This document shows positions 23,894 to 37,548 of a stretch of DNA of 64,000 bases, piece after piece (within the stretch, counting starts at the first letter, position 1; every line of letters starts with the position of its first letter). The stretch is from Helichrysum umbraculigerum (lineage: Eukaryota > Streptophyta > Magnoliopsida > Asterales > Asteraceae): positions 14,027,501 through 14,091,500 of the forward strand of contig CATIUR010000001.1 of assembly GCA_949592205.1 (NCBI GenBank), in the 5' to 3' direction. Under the pieces are notes generated by a model. It worked only from the letters and a program-made list of their open reading frames with translations, searched no databases and was not told the DNA's origin. Position numbers and translations under genes: made by a program.

Positions 23894-26311
23894 TTGATGT
23901 GACGTAAAAAGTCATGTTTTTAAGTTCTTTATTCCTCACATTTTGGACCTTTCTTTAGTGAAAACATTTCAAAACATTGATTATTTACTAAAATTCACTA
24001 AAGTGGTTCAAAAGTAGACGTTGTGGTAAAAATCACTAAAAACACTCTGAAACGGCACAAAACACAGCATTTTAATTCAAGCAGATTCCTCCGCCCTCAT
24101 TTTCCTGTCAAGACACACCTTCTAACTTCTACCATATATTGTATAGGTAAAATTGAGACGGAAAAATCTGGAATCAAGTGACACGGCCAAAGGACGGAGA
24201 AACCACTACGCTTTCAGAGTCATTAAAAGTCATTCCGGCAACGCCTGAGCCCTACATATCCAATTTCTATGAGATTGGCATCATTAGAAGCGTAACGGAA
24301 TTACGAAGCCACAGGCGAAAAAATCAGGTCAAACGGACGCGTAACGAAGGAGATACGGACGTTTTAAGCAACGAACGAAATCAGACAGAGCCCGTATACG
24401 GCCCCACACACCGTATACGGCCCCTACAAGGCCGTATACGGCCCTCCTGCCCCATATCGTGCTCCGTTTGCTTGTACGTGCTGCTTCGTAAGTTGTACGT
24501 GCGATTTTATGCTTGGCCTATAAATAGTGGACACCTCTCACCTCTCAAAACACACCATTTCTCTCATTTCATTTCTTCCTTACACTTTCTCTCTCACACA
24601 CATCTCTCTCTAGTTTCTCTCTCTAGAGATTTTCTCTCTCTAGAATTGGGCAAGTTAGAGAGCTAGTTAGGTAGAGGTAGCTTTTAGCTTTTGTACGGAG
24701 TCACTCCAAGACATTGTATTCGCGAAGATCTGTCTGTAATAAATTCGTATCAGGTTCTATTTATATATATATCTTACTTTCCAGTTTTAAACATGTGTTG
24801 CTTTGTTTATGCTTGTTTAGAATTGTATGCTAGATATATAATGTTAGGCTAGACATTTCTTTGTGTTTACTATGATGTAGTTATGTTAGAATAGTCAATA
24901 TGTTTATGCCATGCTGTTACTCTGCCCGTGTTACTTTAAACTGTGTATGAACTCATAAACTGAATCTCGAATGTTAATCTATCCAACTTATACTGTAGTT
25001 AGAAGCTTCCTGCTAGAACTTGGCCAATTACTAGCGGTACGTTCTCTACCTATTCTATACTTGATGATCAATGAACTTGGTATGGCTGTGTTCTCTAGAT
25101 TGAAACAAATCATAAGAGACACGGAGCGTAGGATTAGAGATAGGTTAGATTCATGTTTATCTGTTAGATATCTTTGAGAGAACTTTCGGGATATCTATGA
25201 TCTGATTATTGGTTATCTGCTATGCTTAGGATTATGGTGTTCTATTATGTGTCACCCTATTGCATGTTCTTGTTTGATTGTTGCCTTAGGAATGATGCAT
25301 GCTAGAGTTATCCTCTGGGTTCATATCGATAATTGTATGATTAGGTTTTCAGACACGGAATATTGGTTTACACAGTAGATTAACATGCATGGAATAGTTG
25401 TGATGATTTATATCTGTAATGCTGAACAATTTAACTGATCGTTAGCCCGACTATCCCAACTTGGTCCGCGGGATCATCCCCGTTCGTGTTCTTATTAAAT
25501 TCAACAATTCACGCTACGATACAGACGTCTCTGATGACTGTGACTAGGGACCAGGATTCGAGGATAGTCGTCGGTTAAATTGGTCTGTACATTTGGGAGA
25601 ACTTCCGGTGTATTTGACTTCTATAACTGCTATCCACGTGACATGTTATTTATCTGATTGCGGACAACTCTACGTTAGATATTTAATAGGCTCGTAGTTG
25701 TGGCTCATTAGGATATAGAAAATCTGCGAAAGTAATGTGGAACCCTAATTAATGTAACGGAAAAACCGTAAAACGCCGTATTACTCGGTATAGTGCTGGA
25801 AACACCAATTGGTGGAGTACAAACGTATGGAAGCCGCGGAACGGTCGTAGGTACAATACTTTGCATTAATTATGTTTCTATCCTCTCCGGATTAGTCATC
25901 GCATCTAGTAGCCTTACCCTTGACTATTCATCAATAACACATAACGAAATCATAGTAAACACTCGCTTATCCTCTATTGTCCGAGTCTCCATACAAAACC
26001 TCTTTTATTTTATTTTCTCTTTGTTAGATTAATATTTAGTTATAAAAAAACCAAACATATCCAAAAGCTTTTAAAAACCCTAGCTGAATTTCCAAAGATA
26101 ATTAAACTTCCTAGACTCCTATGCCCGTTGTAGTTTGAAGAACGACACCTGAGTCATACATACCGCTTACTGCCCTTTTAGGTCTGTCAGTAGTATACAG
26201 CTTAGGATTCCCCTGCTTTATAAATTTAAAACACCTGTCCGCGCGTCCTGGTTGGGAGGTTCAACGACCGGATTAAAACCCGTCCGACCACTAGGAGCAC
26301 GACATGCAACT
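23894..26311 (+). mobile_element. Athila-like 3' LTR, right end uncertain
   Basis: Begins TGATGTGACG right after the AAGTGTGGGATAAC tract. It has a CCGTATACGG palindrome cluster (24390-24450), a TATA-like CTATAAATAG (about 24520), and a CT-rich transcript start zone (24540-24650). No coding region. The end is a guess: sequence stays LTR-like to about 26040, and a plausible CA end occurs near 26311. No partner LTR is present to test it. Confidence 0.55.
24390..24450. repeat. CCGTATACGG palindrome cluster
   Basis: Three copies of CCGTATACGGCCC or GGCCGTATACGGCCC within 60 bp, about 70 bp upstream of the TATA-like box of the Athila LTR. Confidence 0.9.
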
Positions 26312-26329
26312 TCCGCTCGCGGCACCATT

Positions 26330-27163
26330 ACAGATGAAGGGTGTGGTTGGCAACAACGGGCTTGAGCTGAGGATGGAGCTGGAGTTTGTAGCTGGAGCTG
26401 GGCCTTGGACTTCTATTCAAAAGCCACTTCAAAAAGCTTCTTACGGTTCGCGATCCGGTTCGGTTCTAAAACAAGTATAAATGGTTCGAACAGCTAGAAT
26501 CGGTTTTATAGGAAAAGAGAAATATATATTTGATATGTGTATCTTTTAGTATCGATAGAAATTGAGTTACATTATTATATTTATTAAAATTGTAATATTA
26601 ATTATAAGTATATATGTGTTTTTATATTTTTATCTTTACACTCAAAATTCAACTTACGATTTCATTCTCTCTTTCGTCGTTAACACACAAGTAACAATTT
26701 TGCTACTTATGCACACTTCCCTGATCATGTTTCTTGATCAACTGTTAACGCTTGATCCATTTAGTAATTCTTTTTTGGGAACTTGATCTACGATATTTGT
26801 TTGTGTTCTACATACATGCATGTTTTGTTTGAAAAAACGTAGATGCATCCATTTTATGTTTGAATTGCATCAACGTTTTAGTTTGATTATTTGACGATTT
26901 TAAGTTTTTCCTAATTCCTATAGTCTTATATTTAATTTGATAACTACATGTGTTTACACATTTTATTCTTTATAACATATATGCGCATATACTATTGGGT
27001 TCGTAGTTTTGAACCAAAACCGCAAGAACCGAACCGGTACCGGACCACACCAAAACCGAATTACATGGTGCGGTTCATGGTTCCTGATTTTTCATTTAGT
27101 GATTCGCGGTCCGGTTCGGTTTTGGTCTGGTTCGGTGCGATTCTTGGACCACGTACACCCTAG
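26330..27163. mobile_element. Degenerate hAT-like element
   Basis: The right end GTACACCCTA is preceded by dense GGTTCGGT / ACCGAACCGG motifs (about 26990-27145). A matching but weaker zone (CGATCCGGTTCGGTTC) lies at 26445-26470. A possible left end AGGGTGTGG is at about 26338. No 8-bp target duplication found. Probably an old non-autonomous hAT. Confidence 0.4.
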
Positions 27164-27351
27164 TTCATATTGCGAAATAGGATTCTTTAGATTGTCAATT
27201 TCACTCCGAAGTCTAGCACTTGTAGTTTTTATCACCATCTCTCTTAAGGCTTCTCACTTTTTCTATAACAATAGAAGCAACATTGAAAAACTAAAATGGA
27301 AAATAAAAATACTTACCCGAAAATTATTAACATGCACAATCATGGATTAAA
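27164..27351 (-). other. Exon-like fragment, minus strand
   Basis: On the minus strand, about 27253 to 27165 reads openly as a plausible peptide containing REMVIKTTSARLRSEI. It stops where the hAT-like right end begins, as if an exon had been hit by that element. A GGGTAAGT-like donor occurs on the same strand near 27313. The family is not recognised. It may be a host-gene scrap or chance. Confidence 0.25.
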
Positions 27352-27808
27352 ACACCATAAAATTGGTTAATAGAATAAAAGTTAGAATTTGATAAAGGGA
27401 TCCAAATATGTAACAATTGTTTACCCAGGTCAAGTAATCCATTTATCTCAAAGCAACAGATTAACGATAAGCATAAAATCAAAACGCTTTCCTATACTTC
27501 TTGAACTTCAATTGAAGTTTTTATATGACTTCAAAATCAAACGCAATTTGATCTGTTCCTCGTTGATATTTAGATCTTTAATCTTGCGTGTCAAACAAAA
27601 TGGTGAGTTACTTATAATAGAGTTTGGGGAGTTCATTTAGATGCTCACCGTAATTACATCCATTTTATAGCAAATAAAATTAATGTATAGTCGGTTCATT
27701 TTGAGGTGCACCAATTAGTTACCGAGTATTATATTTTAGATCATTCACTTGCTCACTATAAAGTACATACGTTACTCTACAAATTATAGAATTGAATATT
27801 TGTTTACA

Positions 27809-27909
<101 letters not shown>

Positions 27910-28439
27910 AAATTTTAAGTTTTTTCTTTTTATAAAATTATTCCTTATAATTACTTAAATTATCATATCAAAATGAATCATTTATTAATTACTAAAGCAA
28001 AGAAGTCCAACGGAAATTTATACCTTTAACTTTCTTCGACCAAGATACTACCGGGTTATACTAAGAGACTTTTAGCGAGCATCCCAGCTCCAACCTATTC
28101 ATGGGAATAGGTAACTTCCTTTTAGTTCCTTCAGCAATATCCAGCACAGCCTAGTTTCATTTCCTACGTTAGGCGTATAGATTATAGGTGTAGATTGAGT
28201 TGGAATTTTTTGTTTAAGTAAGAAAGAAATGAATCATCTTGATGATGAATAATACAAGTAACTATAAGGAAAGTGGAAATTTTATTCAAACATATTTTAC
28301 AAAGAGTTGCATGGAATTTTTGAGAGTACGTACAAGATACATGAAGTAAATACAAAGTGGGGTTGTCCCTTTTATTTTACATACACACTTTATTTATACA
28401 CAATACTCTTCTTGACAACTAGCAACTTCTTTCTTCCTT

Positions 28440-29071
28440 CACTTCTTGAATTCTTTAGGAGACCACGTATGAAAATTATTCCACATATGCTCTTGCTTCA
28501 AGAAAAGCTCCTATCAAACTTCCTTATCACTTATCTTGAGATTATTGGTTATCTTGTAAATAATTATCATTAAGATAATAAAAATTATCTTTAATTAATC
28601 TGTTGGTGCAAAATGTGTGTCAGTCAGTTAGTCAAACTATTGTAATTATCAAAGTCAATTAGTCTAAGTATGTAAAGTGTTTAGTGTGTATATGCGAGTC
28701 TGTAAACGAATAGTAAAATAGAAAATATATACAAAATTAGTGTTTAGGCTTAGTAGAGTCATCACTTCTTGGATTCTTTGGGAGACCACGTATGAAAATT
28801 ATTCCACATATGCTCTTGCTTCAAGAAAAGCTCCTATCAAAGTTCCTTATCACTTATCTTGAGAAAACTGGTTAACTTGTAAATAATTATCATTAAGATA
28901 ATAAAAATTATCTTTAATCATCTGTTGGTGCATAATGTGTGTCAGTCAGTTGGTTAAACTATTGTAATTGTCAAAGTCAATTAGTCTAAGTATGTAAAGT
29001 GTTTAGTGTGTATATGCGAGTCGGTAAACGAATAGTGAAATAGAAAATATACACAAAATTAGTGTTTAGGC
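28440..29071 (+). repeat. 322-bp tandem repeat, right copy
   Basis: Same two-unit tandem repeat as at 1068-1699, carried along in the duplication; one C-to-T change noticed in the second unit. Confidence 0.85.
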
Positions 29072-29428
29072 GACACTAAGCCAGTGTCGCATATTGCGGC
29101 ACTAAGCAAGTGTCGCAATAGGGCGGTGACCTGCGACACTTAGCGAGTGTCGCATGGTCGGCAGATTTATTATAAATAGAAGAGTTTATATTAGTTTTAG
29201 GGTTAGACTTTGTGGGATTGTATGTCAGCCGTTTTGAGTCGTGTAGAGAGAGAGAGATAATAGGGAAAGTGTTTGTAAAAGCTTTATTCGTTAATTATTA
29301 ATATATACGAAAGCTTATAGAGAATTGTTTGCGTTTTTGATTCAATTATACATTCAATACTCAATCGTTTGGATTCCGCACGTTCGATTGAGTTTACGAT
29401 CTGATTAGGTCCGTACTGGGAACCTACA
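28923..29428 (+). mobile_element. Copia 5' LTR, right copy
   Basis: Copy of the LTR at 1551-2056, with the same three GCGACACT hairpins before the TATA-like box and the same end next to the primer-binding site. Confidence 0.75.
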
Positions 29429-29430
29429 AG

Positions 29431-29442
29431 TGGTATCAGAGC
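29431..29442 (+). other. Primer-binding site, right copy
   Basis: TGGTATCAGAGC, equivalent to 2059-2070. Confidence 0.9.
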
Positions 29443-29672
29443 CGTGAATCAGGGATTCAACGGTTTCGGATCGTGTTTTGAACTAGTTTTCTGGTTAAAA
29501 ACGAAGGTACGGGAGAGATTTACGTGTTTTAGTTTGTTTCTGATCATTGGGGATAGCTTAAATTGTTTTCGGAACGATTTTCTGTGAATTTTGGTGTTTC
29601 GTTCGTCGAAAATTGTTAGGGTTTCGAATTTTTACGAATTTTAGGGTTTTTGGGCTGCTGAAATCGCGATCA

Positions 29673-29899
29673 GCGACACTTACCAGCAACACTTAGCATT
29701 TAGCGACACTTATCAGCGACACTTGGTGCGACACTTAGTGCGACACTTGGTGCGACACTTGGTGTGACACTTAGTGCGACACTTGGTGCGACACTTACCT
29801 TCAGCAACACTTCCTTCAGCGACACTTCCCTTCAGCGACACTTCCCTTCAGCGACACTTCCTTCAGTGACGCTTTTAGCGACACTTCCTTAGTGTCACT
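29673..29899 (+). repeat. GCGACACTT array, right copy
   Basis: Same leader array as at 2301-2527, with no change noticed between the copies. Confidence 0.9.
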
Positions 29900-30128
29900 A
29901 AAAAAAATATTATTATTTTTTTTATTTTATTTTTTTTATTTAAAAAAAATTAAATTATTATTTTGTGGGAAAATTGTCGCATCTCCAAATTTTTATTTTT
30001 GAGCTTAAAAGTGCTTAATTTTAGTGTCAGAAAAGTTTCGTTTTACTCGTGTAGTTTTCGATATTTTCGAACCAAATTTTGGAGGGAGAATTTGGTTGTT
30101 TGTGTTTCACTAAAGTTCTTGTTTAAAG

Positions 30129-32871
30129 ATGTCGCTCCTACATAGTGTCCGCAATGAGCCGCCAATGTTTACCCAAAATACCAACTACTCAAGCTGGAGA
30201 AAAGATTTTGAGGCCTACATCTCTTCAAATGATCCAGATATGTGGATTCCATTAGTTGAGAGATATTATAACACCCCTTAATTTACAAACCATTATTATA
30301 ATGATTTCAGTTCGGAAGCGTATATTTAAAACATATATTAATACAATACAATACTTTACCAAAAAAAATTTTTTACAACATAGGTGTTATATAACCCAAA
30401 ACATATTAATTATCAAAATTACATCAGAGTAGTTAGCATGTCAAACATTCCTTCATATCCAAGAACTTCCTGCCCAACCCACAATATCTTATAAGTCATG
30501 ACCTGCAGGAAGTAGAATGTGGGGGATTAGCACAACGCTAAGTGAGTGAATAATAATCAACAGCCCAACTTAGCATAACAAATCTTGTTTACAACAAATA
30601 ATCGTAAACAAGTCATATCCCAGTAAATCGATGGTTCTTGGGGAAAACCTTCAGCCAAGAATACCAACAATAAACACAGATTATCAATGAGAATAACATC
30701 TCAATACAATAAGGACCGGTGGTTCTTGAGATATCATAATACCCGGGGATTCTCTAAGAACACTTACCATCAATCTGTATGGCCAATACAGAATAGACCG
30801 ATAGCTTGGTACTAATATCACACGACCTAATTTCCCATTAACGATAAGTACAAGGAAATTCCTGTCGTCTTACAATAGTAACCAAGCCCAACTAACACGT
30901 TAACCTCAATAATTCAATGCATACAAGCAACATATCAAGTGATCACATATTCACATATTCAATCAGGTCAACATATCAGACTAAACAGTCTATCAACAGT
31001 ATTATTACTATTAAACCAAAATATCATGGCAAACCCAAAAGCAGTAATAATACGTTTACCAGTTGTAACCAAACCTGTTACAACTAAATTACACTGAGGA
31101 TTAAGATCCACTCACCAAATACCTCGGTTGTCCACTCAGTAGTCTAATGTCACTGAGTCTTCTGTTTATCTGGAATTACATCAAAATAACACAAGTTAGT
31201 CACTTGTCTCAACATGGATATATAATCATTTCAATATATGTACATCAACAATTCCCTAAAATACTCAAGTCATTGAATTTACACAACTATCACAATTATC
31301 TATATTCAATCCATATTTACATGAATTTTTATTATAATTCTCAACACCATTAAAATGATACTACAACATGATTTAACATGATATTTACTCAATCATTTGA
31401 ATGATTATTAACTTAATTCACTTTAACACAATTCATGCCAAATTCATGAATAATCATTTTAAACATCAAGATTCACAATTACTTATCAAGTTATGATCTT
31501 CATGATCACAACATCACTTTACTTAAATTAAATTATCACAAATTAACATGGTTAGACCTTTAACAAGGTCATTAACCTCAAATATCAGAATTCATCAAAA
31601 CCACAATACTAGGTTTTATGACTTCTTAAGTAACCATGTTATAACTTTAATATTTTATTATCAATTAAGTGTTCTAAATCATAAACAATACTATCTTTAT
31701 CATATAACCCATGATAATCATTATAATCAATATAATTCTCAATAATACTTAATCATGATTATGACTTTTAAGTTGAACAATGTTAGTCATCATCATTAAT
31801 CACCCATGTTATGATTATTAACAACACTTATCAATCATACATCACTAACTTAAGCTTAAAAGCTTTAATTCATGAACAATCAATTATGTTCATAGACTTT
31901 CTTCATAAGAATTTATCAATTCTTTATTTCTATATTAGGGCTTAGCTTATAATCATGAAATAAGCATCAAATAACAATTCTACAATCATTACAAGCTTCA
32001 AATTCAAGTTAATCAAGCTAATTTCATCAAATACTCAAAAACCCATTATCTAGGTTTATGAAAATTAAAGAATTAACACTTACAACAAGATTAGGAGGAT
32101 GGAAGGATGATTCAATCACGTTATTGAAGCTTGAATCAAAGTTCTATAACATCAATTTAACTCCACGACTTGTTTTATAGCTTTAGAATCGTCCCTGTGG
32201 TACTTCTGGGTTCGGTCAGGGAAGAACAAAAGAAGAAAGTGTGGTTTCATTCAATGATTTTGAAGATTGATGAGGATTTAGGGTTCCTGATCTTTTCTCT
32301 CGCTACTCACGAATTTACTGGAATGTTTTTGAAGATTATAGCGTATTTTACACATATATTAGATAATATGTGTACTAGTTTTGTCCCCCGTACTTATCAT
32401 TGTCTGGAACTTAAAAACCATTTGCGAGGAAAAACTATTTTTATTTTACCGTCAACTAAATTAATTTAAAACAATTAATAATTTATTAGTCACAATAAAT
32501 TATTTGACTTTTTTCCCCATTTATTTTCAACTAACACAACGAAATGATTTTCTGACACATTAAATAATAATTCACAGTCATAAAATATTAAAATACTACC
32601 AGAACCGAGGAATGGGTGTTACAGATATGAAAGGCCAGTCAGGGAAGGAACACAAATTGAAAAATCATATAAATCAATGACAACCAAAGAACGTAAAGCA
32701 TTGGATGATGAACGGAAGACTCTCACGGCAATTCAAAGGTCTTTATCAATGGAGATCTTAAAGTTGTTTAAGCATCACAATAATGCATATGATTTTTGGT
32801 TTGCCCTCGAAAAGCGTTGCGGTGGATATAAAAAGGAAGAAGAGCCTCAAAACAGTGCATTCGTGGCTTAA
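30129..32871 (+). pseudogene. Copia gag N-terminal part, right copy
   Basis: Equivalent of 2757-5499, split by the same solo LTR at the same site (30267-32623) and with the same TAA. Shared damage shows that it was already broken when duplicated. Confidence 0.75.
30267..32623 (-). mobile_element. Solo Gypsy-type LTR, right copy
   Basis: Same solo LTR as 2895-5251 with the same GATAT target duplication (30262-30266 and 32624-32628). One base change noticed in the A/T run near the left end. Confidence 0.85.
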
Positions 32872-32939
32872 CAACAAAATGTTGATTCTGATGCTTTTAA
32901 ATGTTTATCTTACATTCAATTAACTGGTTCTAACAACAG

Positions 32940-34244
32940 GTGCAGAATGACAATGAAAACCTGCGATCAAATCTCGAAAATTTGACTCAGGCAAATAAGG
33001 TTTTGAAAGAAAATGAATTAGCTTATGAAAAGAAATTCAAAGCCTATCAAGATGAGTCTAAAGAGTTCAAAGCTAAAATCTATAGTCAACAAGACAAAAT
33101 AGATAGTTATTTGAAAGAAATTTCTTTGCTTAACAAAGAGCTTGCTGACTCTAAATCTGAAGTAGATGATCTTAAACGAAAAATGTCAAATTTTGCTACG
33201 TCATCCATGATATTTGATCACATCCTTGATAAGCAAAGGACATATACGAAAAGCAAGGCAGGTCTTGGATATAACCATGTACCTCCTCCTAGGGACTATT
33301 TTCCGATGCCTGTTAAGGATGCAATCAAAGACTTTGTGCCTTCTTCTTCCAAAGTAGACACAAATTCCGTTAATGCACCAGTTAATGAGCAAGTTAAACA
33401 GGTCGAGCTTGTTAGGCCTACATTTATTAAAGCTGGAAATAAACCTCCGGTTAGTGTTGAGGAGGTTGTTGTGGTAGAAGATATACCAGAAGAGTCTACC
33501 ATTAAGGTTGAGAAAATAAATGTCAAACCGGAAAATTTCATCATTACAACTGAAAATGATGAACGTTTTAAATGTAAAGGCAAAGCTAAGGTTGACAATG
33601 AATCCTTCCAAGTTAAAAATGTTAAAAAGGATTTAAAGAAAGATAAAATTGTTGATAAATCTGAAAATAATAAATGTTCAACATCAACTAACTCAACCTC
33701 AGGAACATCTACTTTAACATGTTCACCTAAGAGTGCATGTTCAACAAATGTTCATATTAATAGACCTTCTGTCTATGGTCTTCCACCGAAACGATTTGAG
33801 GGAACTCATTGGAATCGATCGTATGTGGAACGTCGTTCTTGTTTTCGTTGTGGTCAACAGGGCCATATCATTAGGGATTGTAAGTTATTGTCCCTAAATA
33901 GGTTTGGTATAGGGATGCCAAGAACTTTCTCTTTTAGGAATTCTTTTTCAAAATCTTTTTCAAGACGTGATTCGTCTTCGCTTGTATCAAGTTGTGCATC
34001 CTGTTCTCCAAAACCTATGGCTAGAGTAAACAAGGTTGTGCCTAGTAGACCTCAAGTTCAACAGCACAACATTGTTGAAAATAAACCATCCGAACCTAAA
34101 CAGGTTTGGAAACCAAAATCCACAAACAACGCATCTATGAAATCAACTGAGTTTTTAAAATATCATAAACTCATGGATGTGATGATTATGGATGATAGTG
34201 GACAACCCAAGTTTATCAAGGCTTGGGTGTCCCATAAACTCTAA
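32940..34244 (+). pseudogene. Copia gag C-terminal part, right copy
   Basis: Same 434-codon frame as 5568-6872. One amino-acid difference was noticed: Lys (left copy) against Glu (right copy) near residue 13, from an A/G change at 5604/32976. Same zinc knuckle, no ATG, and no pol downstream. Confidence 0.75.
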
Positions 34245-34315
34245 TGTTTGATTGTTTGTGGTGATGCAATTAGCTTTTTGATAACTTATATTTTTAGTGA
34301 CTGCAAGGATGTGCA

Positions 34316-34960
34316 TAGGGGTGAGCATTCGTACCCGAATCCCGATCCCGTACCGAACCGGTACCGTACCGCTTTAAACGGTCCGGTATTCGGTACTCAC
34401 TTTATGGTCAAAAAAATAACCGGTACCAACCGGTTCGGTACCGGTATTATACCACTTTTTCCGCTTTGGTACCATATCCGAAATATACATGTTTTTCTTT
34501 GTTATAGTTCCATAGGTTCTTTCGATATTTTAAAGAGATTTATTTAAAACCACATTTCTATGATCATATGATATGTCTATGAATATAAAAATGAACTTTT
34601 TTGGGTAATTAAGAAGTATAAAATAGAGTTAGACTCACGGTACAATAATGTCGTTGTATATATTTGTTTTTCTTCGTCAATATCTATCTACGTCACTTTA
34701 TGATGTTTTTATTTATTTGAGATTCATTATTATCTATCTTCTTTGAATTTTATCGTATACAAAATACGAAGATAGGTTTACTTATAATATATTCTACTAT
34801 TTTTTGGTACCAAAGCGGTATAGTACCACTTTTACCCATACCGGAACCATACCAATACCGTACCGCTTTAAACAGTTCGGTATTCAGTACTTACTTTAGG
34901 GCTAAAAAAATAACCGGTACCAACCGGTTCGGTACCGGTTCCGTACCACACTCACCCCTA
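34316..34960. mobile_element. hAT-like non-autonomous element, right copy
   Basis: Same element as 6944-7588, carried in the duplication. Confidence 0.65.
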
Positions 34961-35103
34961 ATCGTTGGAGTTACTGTTCATCGGAAGTACTGTTCATCCG
35001 GAAAAGATAATTCTTTGATTTTGTTTATCAATGGCGCACAGATGGAAGGCCATAATGGAAGAGCATCGAGCGAGTATGCAAACATAAGGTCCATAAGGAG
35101 ACG

Positions 35104-35775
35104 GTGAGATCTGATCTAAGGATGGCGATAGCTCAACAGAGTATTGAGATGGATATGTGGGTGATTAAAGAACAACTTGCTAAGAGACGAGATTTGATGA
35201 TGGAAGATGTCAAAGATGAAACCTGTGATATTGAAGAAAGTGATATTGATTCCAGGAAAAGTGAAGAAACAGAAAAGACAATCCTGATTATGCACAAGGG
35301 CATGGACAACGACGATGAGCAACGTGGAGTTGATCCATATGTTTCGATCATGGGTGAGGGGAAGAGAAAGGCTAGCAATGAGCATCACTTGCACTCCATC
35401 TTCATTGGTGAACTACCTTACTCGAATGATTACCCGGAACAACAAAGGATATCACATATCAGGCTGTGAATAGAAAGGTATTCAAACTCGTTTTTCAGGA
35501 GGGTAAGCATGGAAAAGAGAATAAGGGAAGGGTTGACAAAAGCTGGTTAACTAATATCAAAAATTCTCTTGAGATGAATATTGAATTCAACGAATTCAAC
35601 CTATCTTTTGAAGAGCCCACTGGAGATATTCTTCCCTTATATGACAACAACCACCTTGACTACTACACGAGGCTTAAAAAGGGAATACAACGAAGAGTTT
35701 GGGATCCCGGAATTACTCGATGCAACAATTTAAAGCAACACCTTGAGCACAAGGTGTTTTTCGAGGGCGGAGTAA
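35104..35775 (+). pseudogene. Gypsy-like pol remnant, right copy
   Basis: Equivalent of 7732-8403, followed by the same purine-rich tract and by a complete 3' LTR. Confidence 0.45.
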
Positions 35776-36099
35776 TGATACGTATCATATTATTATTAGG
35801 ATATATTAGGTTTATTATATTTAATAGTTTATTTAGGGATATTATATTATTATTAGGAAATTATTATTAGTATCTTGTTTAATTAGGCAAGTCTTAGGGA
35901 AGAAGTTAAGTTACTCTATAAATAGGACTTCATTATTGTAATTGAGATTATGCAAAATATTAAGAAGAGTGATTTGGTTTCGTTGGGAGAGCGACTTACC
36001 TCTCGAAAGTAAGTTAATTGGGAGAGTCGGTCGACCTCTCGAACGTCGACTATTCTATCTTTATTCATTTTATTTGATTATACTAGTTGGTTCGTATCA
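35776..36099 (+). mobile_element. Small Gypsy 3' LTR, complete
   Basis: 324 bp, with matching 7-bp ends TGATACG and CGTATCA and a TATA-like box in the middle. It marks the right edge of the Gypsy remnant and shows what the truncated left copy has lost. Confidence 0.75.
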
Positions 36100-37318
36100 C
36101 CTTGTTAAACCATTTTAACTTCATAGCAGATGACAATTCCTTGTATCCTTAGAAACTACTAATTAGCACTTCCAAAACAACTGGTAAAATCAAACAACAT
36201 TCACAAATCTTTTAATTATACTAATATAACTTGAAACCCTAGTACAAGAAAAAATATATAATTGACGAAATAGTAACAAGAATCGTATAATCAGGCAAGT
36301 GTAACCAAACGGGCCACAAAATAGTAACACATCATGACTATATATAGATTTATAAGTGAAATGCCTCATAAGATATCAGATAAAGCTACTCCTCCTGAAC
36401 TAGTTGTCTAATAATCAAAATCAATTTCAATGTACCCAAACACTAGAAGTACTTAACTGAGAGCCTCTAAACAAAATAATAAGATATAAATCACTTCAAA
36501 ATATGAACAGAGGGAGTGAAAGAACATGAAGGAGACGAACACAGTTTAGGAGAAAAAAAATCCTATTAAAGTTTCTGGGAGAGCCAACTACTGAATGTAT
36601 AGTTTCAAACAATTCATGGAGAATCAAAATATGAGACTCAACCTAACCAAAAGCACAAGAGCATGATCGAGTCAGTTACACAATAATGATAGGGGTGATA
36701 AAATATATCACAGCCGGCCACGATCTACCTAACCAACCGCAGCTTAAAGATTTAAAACACAACACCGAGATTAGAAACAACAATACCTGTAAGCCTTTTA
36801 ACAATGGTTTTAATCAACTTTCAAACATTATAAAAGACTGTTACATACGTTCTCCTTTTCTTCATCCTTATAGTAATTCTTCTATCAAAATACACGTTTA
36901 TAAAACCGTAAAAAGGTTATAACATGACCCTTGATTAGTGTGCGATTTCATGAAAATGGTATTAACGATTCCGATATTTTGAAACCATATAGCTAGAGTG
37001 AAGAACAAAAAATATAACACATTGTGTACAACATCTTCTTACAGCGTACATTATGATAAAAACAAAAAAATAGAATATAAACTTTAATTCATTGTAACCA
37101 ACAAATACACACACATGATCACATCAAAGAAGAACATGTATTGGTTGGCTTAAAGACTTTACAAAAAGTCACAAACATTTGTAATCAACCAATTAAAACT
37201 TAACAAATGTGCACAAAATGTGATGCCTAATTGATCAAAAATACAACAACTAAAAGGGTTTCTAGAAACAAGCTAGAGCTGAGACATGAGAATGAGATTC
37301 AAGTGATGTTTACCTGAT
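36100..37318. other. Unassigned AT-rich DNA
   Basis: Right flank of the complete small Gypsy LTR. No domain, repeat or RNA gene recognised on either strand. If the exon at 37319 is real, this would hold its intron and later exons on the minus strand, but I could not find them. Confidence 0.4.
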
Positions 37319-37405
37319 TAAGAGCACCGTTAGTTTTGTAATCTGTTGTTCCGTCTCCAAAATATTTAAAATTAGTGACCGTTATAATTTGTTCAACAGC
37401 ATATG
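37319..37405 (-). other. Possible first exon, minus strand
   Basis: Minus-strand sequence ends in the good donor AATCAG/GTAAAC (exon end at 37319) and is open upstream, reading VTNFKYFGDGTTDY and similar. No suitable ATG precedes it, so it could be a 5'-untranslated exon or part of a coding exon. It is followed (that is, upstream on the minus strand) by a cluster of GCCCA motifs. Confidence 0.25.
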
Positions 37406-37452
37406 GCCCAACGGCCCATATTCACAATTTTATACAGCAGCCCGAAATTCAT

Positions 37453-37548
37453 AATGAGCCCAACTAACTTTATTACCTCAGTATAAGCCCAATAAATGTT
37501 AATGAGCCCAACAAGTTTATTACCTCAGTTTGAGCCCAATAATTCTTA
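37453..37548. repeat. 48-bp tandem repeat with AGCCCAA motifs
   Basis: Two tandem 48-bp units, each with two AGCCCAA boxes, followed by GGGCCCAAT; further GGCCCA boxes lie at 37400-37420. GCCCA boxes are the core of site II promoter elements bound by TCP factors. Together they may form the promoter of a minus-strand gene starting near 37400. The regulatory role is inference. Confidence 0.5.
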
